Source: CAYVDB01 sp964450705 (lineage in GTDB: Bacteria; Patescibacteriota; Minisyncoccia; Phycocordibacterales; Zambryskibacteraceae). Taken from it: a stretch of 9,519 bases of DNA. The notes beneath the pieces are model-generated. The model made no database searches and was not told where the DNA came from. It saw only the letters and a program-made list of their open reading frames with translations. Numbering within the stretch: position 1 is the stretch's first letter; each line of letters begins with the position of its first letter. The stretch lies in NCBI GenBank assembly GCA_964450705.1, contig CAYVDB010000020.1, positions 1 through 9,519 of the forward strand. Reading direction: 5' to 3'. Made by a program: the position numbers and the translations under genes. This document shows, one piece after another, positions 1 to 4,257 of the stretch.

Positions 1-57
1 GGGAGTAAGTCGTAACAAGGCACGGGTAGCGGAAGCTGCTCGTGGAGTAATTCAAGT
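1..57 (+). rRNA. rrs: 16S ribosomal RNA, 3' end (partial)
   Basis: This is the last part of the small-subunit rRNA. The near-universal decoding-region motif AAGTCGTAACAAGG is at 7-20. It is followed by the helix 45 hairpin: stem 26-30/35-39 with a GGAA loop at 31-34, the target of KsgA dimethylation. TGGA at 43-46 matches the universal TGGA that precedes the tail. The expected TCACCTCCTT should then follow, but the sequence reads GTAATTCAAGTG, so the anti-Shine-Dalgarno core CCTCC is missing. The 3' end is placed at about 57 by counting 18 nt from helix 45, as in E. coli; the mature end is not directly visible. The gene starts outside the window. No 23S or 5S gene follows in the next 9.4 kb on this strand. 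Confidence 0.93.
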
Positions 58-231
58 GAAAAACTGTTCCGGCTTGCCGGAACTTAGTGAGTCGATATTG
101 TGTATCTCGATCGAGTACATAATGGATGGCTGTCGGACATCTTTAAAAACGGCATGACATTTGGAAAGACAAATACAGGGCTCTTCTTTTTTGAAGAAGT
201 CTAGGAATGGGGCAAAATAAAGTATGCTATA
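58..231 (+). other. 16S downstream spacer with hairpins
   Basis: No convincing gene is seen here. Two clear hairpins lie just past the rRNA end. One is a perfect 7-bp stem GTTCCGG/CCGGAAC (66-72/77-83) with a CTTG loop. The other is ATTGTGTA/TACATAAT (97-104/116-123) continued by CTC/GAG around a GATC loop, with one bulged T. A third, weaker one is CTTCTT/AAGAAG (183-188/194-199). None is followed by a T tract, so they are more likely processing or spacer structures of the pre-16S transcript than terminators. An extended -10-like TGCTATACA is at 225-233, but the terminator hairpin follows it at once, so I do not call it a promoter. Confidence 0.5.
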
Positions 232-269
232 CAAAAATATCCTCCGACGTATGTCGGGGGATATTTTTG
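232..269 (+). terminator. Strong rho-independent terminator of the 16S transcript
   Basis: A 17-bp stem (232-248 paired with 253-269, one T-G wobble) closes on a GTAT loop. The 3' arm ends in a T run (ATATTTTTG) and the 5' arm starts CAAAAATAT, so it could stop transcription from both strands. It would end the 16S transcript about 210 nt after the mature end, before any 23S gene. Confidence 0.8.
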
Positions 270-279
270 TAGTAGGATA

Positions 280-288
280 TGGTACTCT
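280..288 (+). promoter_or_regulatory. Possible extended -10 promoter for the 321-506 gene
   Basis: TGGTACTCT has the TGn extension and a TA...T hexamer at 283-288, right after the T tract of the previous terminator. This matches the layout of the other promoters in the window. The predicted start near 295 gives a short leader to the ATG at 321. No -35 box is seen. The hexamer is a weak match, so this is tentative. Confidence 0.35.
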
Positions 289-320
289 CTAACAAGACCC
301 CTTATCTGGAGATGAATGTG

Positions 321-506
321 ATGAGTTTCTACTTGTCTTTAGCGACTCGCAATGAGGACGATCCGCGAGAAGCCCTATCAGAGACTGAGCAAGAATTAGA
401 GCTTATCGCCATTCTGTTTATCGGAATGTTCGGTTTGCTCATCGCTCGTCCAATAGGAGCAATGGTTGAGTTCGCCCGGAAGTTTCGAGATAAGGGGCAA
501 AGGTAG
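321..506 (+). CDS. Small single-pass membrane protein (61 aa), unknown function
   Basis: I do not recognise this protein. The frame encodes a short acidic N-terminal part (NEDDPREALSETEQELE, residues about 10-26). One hydrophobic segment follows (about 27-46, LIAILFIGMFGLLIA then PIGAMV), and the protein ends in a basic tail (FARKFRDKGQR). The basic tail suggests a cytoplasmic C-terminus. The frame is also open from ATG 279 and ATG 312. I chose 321 because GGAG at 308-311 lies 9 nt upstream, while 279 would overlap the putative -10 box. The stop codon lies inside the 5' arm of a perfect terminator hairpin (502-519), which supports a real gene. Its neighbour at 590 is another tiny membrane protein with its own promoter and terminator. 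Exact start uncertain; function unknown. Confidence 0.6.
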   Translation: MSFYLSLATRNEDDPREALSETEQELELIAILFIGMFGLLIARPIGAMVEFARKFRDKGQR

Positions 507-525
507 CCAGAAGGCTACCTTTTTT
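502..525 (+). terminator. Rho-independent terminator overlapping the stop of the 321-506 gene
   Basis: GGTAGCC/GGCTACC (502-508/513-519) is a perfect 7-bp stem with an AGAA loop and a following T6 run. The TAG stop codon at 504-506 is part of the 5' arm. Confidence 0.85.
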
Positions 526-531
526 GTATTC

Positions 532-559
532 TTGACTTTATTTTTGTATATGATATAAT
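532..559 (+). promoter_or_regulatory. Sigma-70 promoter for the 590-754 gene
   Basis: The -35 box TTGACT (532-537) and -10 box TATAAT (554-559) are 16 nt apart, with a TGA extension before the -10. It starts directly after the preceding terminator. Predicted transcription start is near 566, giving a leader of about 24 nt. Confidence 0.85.
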
Positions 560-580
560 TGTAGTAGATTCCTTTTTCAC

Positions 581-585
581 GAGGT
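581..585 (+). promoter_or_regulatory. Shine-Dalgarno-like GAGGT for the 590 start
   Basis: GAGGT lies 4 nt before ATG 590. It would pair with a canonical ACCTC in 16S rRNA, which the 16S end in this window lacks. Confidence 0.5.
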
Positions 586-589
586 CGCC

Positions 590-754
590 ATGTCGCGAGT
601 CGGTATTGCTTGGGATTGTGCTCCCAAGAATGCGTCTGTTTCTCGAGCACAGGAGCTCTTCTGGTGGTTGGAGGACGTTGTGAGCCTTGGCCTTCAAATG
701 GTCGGGCTCATCACTGTTCTCGCTCTGCTCTTCTTCTCGATTTTCGTGAGCTGA
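590..754 (+). CDS. Tiny membrane protein (54 aa), unknown function
   Basis: I do not recognise it. It begins MSRVGIAWDCAPKNASVSR, has a tryptophan-containing amphipathic stretch (ELFWWLEDV, about residues 22-30), and then one strong hydrophobic segment to the end (LGLQMVGLITVLALLFFSIF, about 33-52). A single-pass membrane protein is expected. Support for a real gene is unusually complete for its size: a consensus promoter at 532-559, GAGGT 4 nt before the ATG, a TGA stop, and a strong terminator 38 nt downstream. TGA acting as stop argues against a recoded-UGA lineage here. Coding GC is visibly higher than in the AT-rich genes further right. It resembles its neighbour (321-506) in layout (short soluble start, one helix) but not obviously in sequence. 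Confidence 0.7.
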   Translation: MSRVGIAWDCAPKNASVSRAQELFWWLEDVVSLGLQMVGLITVLALLFFSIFVS

Positions 755-792
755 GCGGTAGGCAAGTTTCCGAGCGGATGAGCGGGTATCAC

Positions 793-835
793 GGGCGTAG
801 CAACTATAGCGAAGGTTGCTACGCCCTTTCATTTT
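793..835 (+). terminator. Strong terminator of the 590-754 gene
   Basis: A perfect 12-bp stem GGGCGTAGCAAC/GTTGCTACGCCC (793-804/815-826) with a 10-nt loop is followed by a T-rich tail (TTTCATTTT). Confidence 0.88.
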
Positions 836-846
836 GCATACTTTTT

Positions 847-855
847 TGCTATATT
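847..855 (+). promoter_or_regulatory. Extended -10 promoter for tRNA-Ile
   Basis: TGCTATATT is a TGn-extended -10 (hexamer 850-855) directly after a T6 run. No -35 is evident. The predicted start near 862 gives a 5' leader of about 75 nt. That leader holds two hairpins: GTCCC/GGGAC (872-876/889-893) and GCTGAA/TTCAGC (894-899/903-908). Confidence 0.6.
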
Positions 856-937
856 CTGCTTCGTTGTTTATGTCCCTCGTTGCACTTCGGGACGCTGAAT
901 TTTTCAGCCAATCGCAATGCTCTTGGGAAAAATTCGC

Positions 938-1010
938 GCGCGCATAGCTCAGCTGGTAGAGCAATCGACTGATACTCGGTAGGTCCTAGGTTCGACCCCT
1001 AGTGCGCGCA
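938..1010 (+). tRNA. tRNA-Ile (GAT anticodon)
   Basis: The full cloverleaf can be folded. Acceptor stem is GCGCGCA/TGCGCGC (938-944/1003-1009) and the discriminator is A1010. The D stem is GCTC/GAGC (947-950/959-962). The anticodon stem is ATCGA/TCGGT (964-968/976-980, one T-G pair) around loop CTGATAC, with anticodon GAT at 971-973. The variable loop is AGGTC (981-985), and the T stem CTAGG/CCTAG holds loop TTCGACC (991-997). It reads AUU/AUC isoleucine codons. The CCA end is not encoded (CTA follows), so a CCA-adding enzyme is needed. In many bacteria tRNA-Ile(GAT) sits in the 16S-23S spacer. Here it is 880 nt after 16S, behind three terminators and with no 23S, so it is an independent unit. 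Confidence 0.96.
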
Positions 1011-1018
1011 CTAGATAG

Positions 1019-1045
1019 AAAAACATAAACTGCTTTATGTTTTTT
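1019..1045 (+). terminator. Bidirectional terminator after tRNA-Ile
   Basis: A perfect 11-bp stem AAAAACATAAA/TTTATGTTTTT (1019-1029/1034-1044) with a CTGC loop ends in six T on the plus strand and five T on the minus strand. It closes the tRNA transcript and could also end a minus-strand RNA arriving from the right. Confidence 0.8.
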
Positions 1046-1122
1046 GATACTTGCGCGAGTCGGAAGCATGTTTGCGAGTACGCAAACAGCTGAGACGGGG
1101 TCGCGGAAATTCTGAGCGACGG
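1019..1122 (-). ncRNA. Candidate minus-strand small structured RNA
   Basis: There is no coding capacity here, but there is clear structure. On the minus strand a TATAAT box (1134-1129) would start an RNA near 1122. That RNA would run through a GTCGC/GCGAC hairpin (1120-1116/1104-1100) and a stem of 8 bp plus 3 bp across one bulge, TGTTTGCG/CGCAAACA with flanking AGC/GCT (arms 1091-1081 and 1076-1065). It would end at the bidirectional terminator at 1019. The size would be about 100 nt. I see no match to SRP RNA, 6S RNA or tmRNA signatures. The same structure could instead act on the plus strand, although the downstream gene appears to start its mRNA after it. No -35 box is obvious, so this remains a candidate. 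Confidence 0.35.
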
Positions 1123-1128
1123 CGGAGA

Positions 1129-1134
1129 ATTATA
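1129..1134 (-). promoter_or_regulatory. Possible -10 box of the candidate small RNA
   Basis: The minus strand reads CACTTATAATTCT, with a perfect TATAAT at 1134-1129. There is no TGn extension and no convincing -35. Confidence 0.3.
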
Positions 1135-1183
1135 AGTGACCACAAGTCTGAGTACGATAAAATTTTCTGTTTTTATTTTCATT

Positions 1184-1192
1184 TGCTACAAT
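1184..1192 (+). promoter_or_regulatory. Extended -10 promoter giving a leaderless mRNA for the 1199 gene
   Basis: TGCTACAAT has a TGn extension and hexamer TACAAT at 1187-1192. Exactly 6 nt separate the hexamer from ATG 1199, so the transcription start is expected at or next to the A of the start codon. No -35 is recognisable. Confidence 0.65.
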
Positions 1193-1198
1193 ACTGCC

Positions 1199-1498
1199 AT
1201 GTCAAAGAATAAATTGGTTTTTTCAATCGGCCTTATCTTACTTGTCATGCCTCTTCTTGGCTTTCCTCCATTATGGAAAAACTTTTTTTCTATCATTTTC
1301 GGATTAACTCTTATCGCTCTTTCTTTTTCTGTCGCGGCTAAGCGAAGGGCGAGTGCTCGAAAGACTCGTCGAACTCGAGATCAACAAAAAGATACTCCAA
1401 CGACCCCTATCTTTGTAGATAAGGATAAAAGCGTGGGGGATATTTCTCAGAATGAACAGGCTGATCGCCTGCAAGATGTTTCTAAAGAGGTAGTCTAA
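1199..1498 (+). CDS. Small two-helix membrane protein (99 aa) upstream of the DUF4015 gene
   Basis: I do not recognise the family. After MSKNK there are two hydrophobic segments (about residues 6-22, LVFSIGLILLVMPLLGF, and 28-46, FFSIIFGLTLIALSFSVAA). A basic stretch (KRRASARKTRRTRD) and an acidic, polar, probably disordered tail follow. The positive region after helix 2 suggests a cytoplasmic C-terminus and a helical hairpin. The frame is open upstream to 1136. I chose ATG 1199 because the residues before it are not membrane-protein-like and because an extended -10 box ends 6 nt before this ATG, pointing to a leaderless message. Only 2 nt separate its stop from the next ATG, so it is almost certainly co-transcribed and translationally coupled with the hydrolase gene and may assist it at the membrane. 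Confidence 0.75.
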   Translation: MSKNKLVFSIGLILLVMPLLGFPPLWKNFFSIIFGLTLIALSFSVAAKRRASARKTRRTRDQQKDTPTTPIFVDKDKSVGDISQNEQADRLQDVSKEVV

Positions 1499-1500
1499 GA

Positions 1501-2679
1501 ATGGTAGATTTTAGAAAAAAAGAGCGGGGTAGTACGTTTGTTTGGGCAACAATTCTTTTTCTTACTCTCTTTTTTATCTCTTATATAACATTGCCAGGAT
1601 TTTCTCGTGGAAAGTATGAAGTAAAGACAGAGGGAGCTAATGTAGCTTCGTTAGAAGAGGAAAAGCCTTTTATTGCAACTCATGTAAAAACTCCAGACAA
1701 GGTTAAAGGTCTTTATATGACAAGCTGGGTCGCGGGCACTCCTTCTTTGCGGGCCAAGATTGTCGAACTTGTTGATACTACTGAAGCCAACGCGCTAGTT
1801 ATTGATATAAAGGATGATACGGGGAGAGTTTCCTTTGAAGTTTGGGACGAGGAATTAAAAAAAGAAGGATCGGAAGATGTTCGAATTAAAGATTTAAGGG
1901 AGTTTATAGAAACTCTTCACAAGAAAGATATTTATATTATTGGAAGAATTGCGTCTTTCCAAGATCCATATATGGTGAAAAAGTACCCAGAAAGAGCCGT
2001 AAAGAAGGCGAGTGATGGGCTGGTTTGGAGAGATAGAAAAGGGCTTTCTTGGATTGATGCCGGGTCGCAAGAACATTGGAAGTATTTAGTTAGTCTTGCG
2101 AATGAGTCATACAAAGCAGGGTTCGATGAAATCCAGTTTGATTATATTCGATATCCATCCGACGGAAATATGAATGATATTGCTTTCCCTTATAGCCAAG
2201 GAAAAGTAAAACATGAAGTGATTCGGAGTTTTTTTGAATATCTTTCAAAAGAATTGAGACCTACAGGAATGAAAATTTCAGCTGATCTCTTTGGCATGAC
2301 TACAACAAATGTTGATGATTTAAATATCGGCCAAGTTCTTGAAGATTCATTTTTAAACTTTGACTATGTTTCTCCTATGGTCTATCCGTCACATTATCCG
2401 AGTGGTTTTTATGGTATAAAAAATGTAAATGCTGAACCCTACAAGGTGGTAAATATTTCTATGCAAAAGGCGATGGACCGGCTAAAGACTTACCATGAGA
2501 CCGTTGCTTCAACGACTGTAGAATTTAGGCCTTGGCTTCAAGATAATAACTATCCTGTGACCTATACTGCCGATATGGTTCGAGCTCAGATACAAGCGAC
2601 GTATGATGCGGGTATTGATTCTTGGATGCTTTGGGATGCAGGGAATACTTACACAAGAGAGGCTTTACTACAAGAATAA
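1501..2679 (+). CDS. Membrane-anchored putative glycoside hydrolase (DUF4015 family)
   Basis: The 392-residue protein has a basic start (FRKKERG), one signal-anchor helix (about 13-31, FVWATILFLTLFFISYITL) and a linker. A TIM-barrel-like domain covers about 65-385. The segment beginning KVKGLYMTSW, then ALVIDIKDDTGRVSFE, IYIIGRIASFQDP, GLSWIDAGSQEHWKY, DEIQFDYIRYPSDG (about 209-222), ISADLFGMTT, YVSPMVYPSHYPSGFYG and a final SWMLWDAGNTY are typical of the DUF4015/putative glycosyl hydrolase family (Pfam PF13200). The acidic residues D209/E210 and D214 lie on a strand that often carries catalytic acids, but the true substrate is unknown. It probably acts outside the membrane on envelope polysaccharide. 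The gene follows the small membrane protein by 2 nt. GAGGT at 1487-1491 lies 9 nt before the ATG and could be a chance SD. Confidence 0.85.
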   Translation: MVDFRKKERGSTFVWATILFLTLFFISYITLPGFSRGKYEVKTEGANVASLEEEKPFIATHVKTPDKVKGLYMTSWVAGTPSLRAKIVELVDTTEANALVIDIKDDTGRVSFEVWDEELKKEGSEDVRIKDLREFIETLHKKDIYIIGRIASFQDPYMVKKYPERAVKKASDGLVWRDRKGLSWIDAGSQEHWKYLVSLANESYKAGFDEIQFDYIRYPSDGNMNDIAFPYSQGKVKHEVIRSFFEYLSKELRPTGMKISADLFGMTTTNVDDLNIGQVLEDSFLNFDYVSPMVYPSHYPSGFYGIKNVNAEPYKVVNISMQKAMDRLKTYHETVASTTVEFRPWLQDNNYPVTYTADMVRAQIQATYDAGIDSWMLWDAGNTYTREALLQE

Positions 2680-2687
2680 TTTTATTG

Positions 2688-2696
2688 TGTTATTCT
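2688..2696 (+). promoter_or_regulatory. Extended -10 promoter for the 2729 gene
   Basis: TGTTATTCT (TGn plus hexamer TATTCT at 2691-2696) lies 8 nt after the stop of the hydrolase gene. The predicted start near 2703 gives a leader of about 26 nt. Confidence 0.55.
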
Positions 2697-2714
2697 CAGA
2701 GTAGACCAAATCTG

Positions 2715-2721
2715 AGGAGGT
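2715..2721 (+). promoter_or_regulatory. Full Shine-Dalgarno AGGAGGT deciding start 2729
   Basis: AGGAGGT, followed by GA, is a near-perfect complement of canonical TCACCTCCT. It lies 7 nt before ATG 2729. The in-frame GTG at 2720 overlaps the motif itself, so 2729 is the likely start. It is notable because the 16S end in this window lacks CCTCC. Confidence 0.7.
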
Positions 2722-2728
2722 GAGAGAG

Positions 2729-2977
2729 ATGATAAGTGAAGTTTTGGCACGAAGAGCCCTTGATGAAAACAAAGGCAGACTCCAGTTTCCCTTTGTTGAC
2801 CACTGTGAGGTGAAGAAGACGGAGACAGGAAACTACATCGTGGTAGCTTTTCTCCGACGCTCACTTAAGCGAGGTGAGTATGTGCCAAGCCCTCTTGTGG
2901 TAAACGATTTCGGGCAGAGCTATCGTGTGATTGTCAAAACTCAAATTCTGCGAGGCCAGATGAATCCTACTTTGTGA
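2729..2977 (+). CDS. Hypothetical 82-aa protein
   Basis: I do not recognise it. The product is soluble and mixed in charge, with a helical start (MISEVLARRALDENKGR). Alternating hydrophobic stretches follow that look like beta strands (RLQFPFVDHCEVKK, NYIVVAFLRRS, SPLVVNDF, SYRVIVKTQIL). It has no signal peptide or membrane segment and contains one cysteine. The gene has its own extended -10 promoter, a full AGGAGGT before the ATG, and a strong terminator that starts 7 nt after the stop. That terminator lies within the end of the convergent neighbour. Its codons are richer in G and C than those of the hydrolase gene before it and of the nucleotidyltransferase after it. Confidence 0.65.
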   Translation: MISEVLARRALDENKGRLQFPFVDHCEVKKTETGNYIVVAFLRRSLKRGEYVPSPLVVNDFGQSYRVIVKTQILRGQMNPTL

Positions 2978-2981
2978 GAAT

Positions 2982-3692
2982 CTAGTCCACAAACATACTT
3001 GTTTGTGGACTTTTTTCTATAAACTTTTCTGCTCCTTGAATATCTTCTGGAGTGCTGATCGGTAACCAAAAATCGGTTGTAATGATCTTAGGTTTCATTG
3101 TCTTTTGCGCGCTAAGAAGTGTTTGAGGTAATCCCCATTCTTCAGTTTTTTTCATTTTTACTGGTTGGTATGAAAATATTTCTGTAGTAAGAGAATAAAG
3201 CCCAGTGAATATAAGACCACCATCAGAATGTGTTTTTTTATACGTATCTTCTGTAATAAAGTCGACCAGCTCATTCTCTGCGTTTAATAAGACCCTACTG
3301 CCAGAGTCTTCTCTTTTTGCAACCTTACATACAATACTGCAATCACAGAGCGAAGCTTCTTTTAGAGATTTTGGGTCATATATATCATCACCCATCATTA
3401 CCAGGAAACGATTTTTAAGAATATCCTTTGCATGCCAAAGTGCGTGTGCTGTACCAGAAATAGTTGTGTCTTCAATAAAACGTATTGGCTTATCTCTGTA
3501 TGTAGATCCTATATATTCGCGGATGAGCTCTCCGCGGTATCCAATTATTATAATAATTTCTGAAATACTAGGCGGAAGAGATTCGAGTTTATATTCAAGA
3601 AGTGTCTTCCCCAAGACTTTTGAAAGTGGCTTTGGGATATCTTGTTTCCCCATTCGTGTTCCTTTCCCAGCAGAGAGAATAACAGCTTGCAT
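2982..3692 (-). CDS. Sugar-phosphate nucleotidyltransferase-like protein (GlmU N-domain/RmlA type)
   Basis: The 236-residue protein has the Rossmann-like nucleotidyltransferase fold signature. Residues 3-15 are AVILSAGKGTRMG, with G9-x-G11-x-R13 for the NTP phosphates, followed by PKPLSKVLGK (20-29). GTAHAL (80-85) and MGDDIY (100-105) carry the base- and metal-binding positions. WGLPQTL and FWLPISTPEDIQGAEKFI near the end are typical of NTP:sugar-1-phosphate transferases. GTAHAL is reminiscent of GlmU, but the left-handed beta-helix acetyltransferase domain is absent, so the substrate is open. The expected role is making an activated sugar for envelope glycans in the cytoplasm. The frame is open from GTG 3698. 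I chose ATG 3692 because an extended -10 box ends 6 nt before it, which predicts a leaderless message. The last codons form a terminator hairpin used by the opposite gene. Confidence 0.85.
   Translation of the reverse strand: MQAVILSAGKGTRMGKQDIPKPLSKVLGKTLLEYKLESLPPSISEIIIIIGYRGELIREYIGSTYRDKPIRFIEDTTISGTAHALWHAKDILKNRFLVMMGDDIYDPKSLKEASLCDCSIVCKVAKREDSGSRVLLNAENELVDFITEDTYKKTHSDGGLIFTGLYSLTTEIFSYQPVKMKKTEEWGLPQTLLSAQKTMKPKIITTDFWLPISTPEDIQGAEKFIEKSPQTSMFVD
2984..3017 (+). terminator. Terminator embedded in the 3' end of the convergent gene
   Basis: A perfect 12-bp stem AGTCCACAAACA/TGTTTGTGGACT (2984-2995/3000-3011) with a TACT loop and a T-rich tail to about 3017 ends the 2729 transcript. 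The same bases encode the last residues (SPQTSMFVD) of the minus-strand nucleotidyltransferase. Confidence 0.85.
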
Positions 3693-3698
3693 GAACAC

Positions 3699-3707
3699 AG
3701 GTTAGCA
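3699..3707 (-). promoter_or_regulatory. Extended -10 promoter giving a leaderless mRNA for the 3692 gene
   Basis: The minus strand reads TGCTAACCT (3707-3699), a TGn extension with hexamer TAACCT. It is followed by 6 nt (GTGTTC) and then the ATG at 3692. The spacing is identical to the 1199 and 8115 genes. Confidence 0.55.
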
Positions 3708-3716
3708 TGTGTTTTC

Positions 3717-3752
3717 TAAAAAAAGAAAAACGGAACCATGAATAGGCTCCGT
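3717..3752 (-). terminator. Terminator of the Nudix gene
   Basis: The minus strand reads ACGGAGCC then GGTTCCGT (3752-3745/3737-3730), an 8-bp stem with one G-T pair and a 7-nt loop. It is followed by a T-rich run (TTTTCTTTTTTT). It starts 8 nt after the stop codon. Confidence 0.8.
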
Positions 3753-3759
3753 CTAAATG

Positions 3760-4221
3760 TTACATCTTATTCCATACTGCGAGGCCGAGCTCATTACCTG
3801 CCGGGGCTTTCCCAGTATCAAGCATCCTCTGAATGACTTCTGGATATCGGCTGAGATATTTTTCCAATGCTCCGCCAATAGGCACTTGACCAAGCGCTTC
3901 AAACGTAAAGAAGCCCATTCCTTGTCCTTCGGAGAGACGGATTGAGGCCATTTCCTTGTCAGTAAGTCTTGCAAAGAAAAAGCCATTACCCTTTGCTGAG
4001 ACGCCAAGAATTCGCAGGCTCTTGGGGAGGAACGATAACTCTTCTCGAGCCTCTCGTTCCCCACATTCCTCAAGGTCTTCCCCGTGTTCGAGCCCGCCTG
4101 TCGGAGGCGTCCACATGTTAGCAAAGGGGAGGCCTGGTTTGTTGTCTCTCAGTAACATAAACAACATCTTTCGCCAGACAACAAAGATGACTACGCCAGC
4201 TGGACTTTTGGTCTGATCCAT
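3760..4221 (-). CDS. Nudix hydrolase
   Basis: The 153-residue protein is a single Nudix domain. The box is G42-x5-E48-x7-R56-E57-A-R-E60-E61, which matches GX5EX7REUXEEXGU except that the last glycine is S63. It is preceded by NMWTPPTGGLEHGED. These acidic residues bind the metal ions that cut a nucleoside diphosphate linked to a moiety X. The substrate cannot be read from the sequence; clean-up of oxidised or surplus nucleotides is usual for the family. I chose ATG 4221 because GGAGGT lies 4 nt upstream. A TTG start at 4233 would fall on the SD itself. It has its own consensus promoter and terminator. Codon use is clearly GC-richer than the flanking nucleotidyltransferase and ATPase genes, which may mean transfer or a different expression class. 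Confidence 0.9.
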   Translation of the reverse strand: MDQTKSPAGVVIFVVWRKMLFMLLRDNKPGLPFANMWTPPTGGLEHGEDLEECGEREAREELSFLPKSLRILGVSAKGNGFFFARLTDKEMASIRLSEGQGMGFFTFEALGQVPIGGALEKYLSRYPEVIQRMLDTGKAPAGNELGLAVWNKM

Positions 4222-4225
4222 GCGT

Positions 4226-4231
4226 ACCTCC
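4226..4231 (-). promoter_or_regulatory. Shine-Dalgarno GGAGGT of the Nudix gene
   Basis: GGAGGT on the minus strand is separated by ACGC from ATG 4221. It is complementary to canonical ACCTCC, which is absent from the 16S tail at 40-57. Confidence 0.65.
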
Positions 4232-4257
4232 AATATTTTTGGTGAAAATCTTCGAAA

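Noticed and set aside
225..233. TGCTATACA as a promoter for the 321 gene
   Set aside because: Transcription would begin inside the 232-269 terminator hairpin. It is possible as a hairpin-led leader, but the box at 280-288 fits the layout of the other genes better.
241..245. CCTCC downstream of 16S as a displaced anti-SD
   Set aside because: It is about 185 nt after the expected rRNA end and locked in a 17-bp terminator stem, so it is unlikely to be part of mature 16S.
515..964. Minus-strand 149-codon open frame across the small genes and the tRNA
   Set aside because: It runs antisense to two terminators, a gene with good signals and the tRNA. The protein is low in hydrophobic order and has no recognisable domain.
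610..972. Plus-strand 120-codon frame overlapping the 590 gene in another phase
   Set aside because: It reads through the 793-826 terminator and into the tRNA, and lacks its own start signal. The 590-754 frame has promoter, SD and terminator.
1068..1115. A 15-codon open frame starting at ATG 1068 as a leader peptide
   Set aside because: It is very short, lies inside the structured RNA candidate, and has no promoter or downstream gene on the same transcript.
949..1182. Minus-strand open frame ending in LGVEPRTYRVSVDCSTS
   Set aside because: This is the well-known false protein produced by translating the antisense of a tRNA gene. It overlaps the whole well-folded tRNA-Ile.
3205..3705. Plus-strand 166-codon frame opposite the nucleotidyltransferase
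   Set aside because: It is a shadow of a clearly conserved coding frame on the minus strand, with no promoter or domain of its own.
3753..4124. Alternative minus-strand frame within the Nudix gene
   Set aside because: The other frame carries the complete Nudix box, SD and promoter; this one has nothing recognisable.
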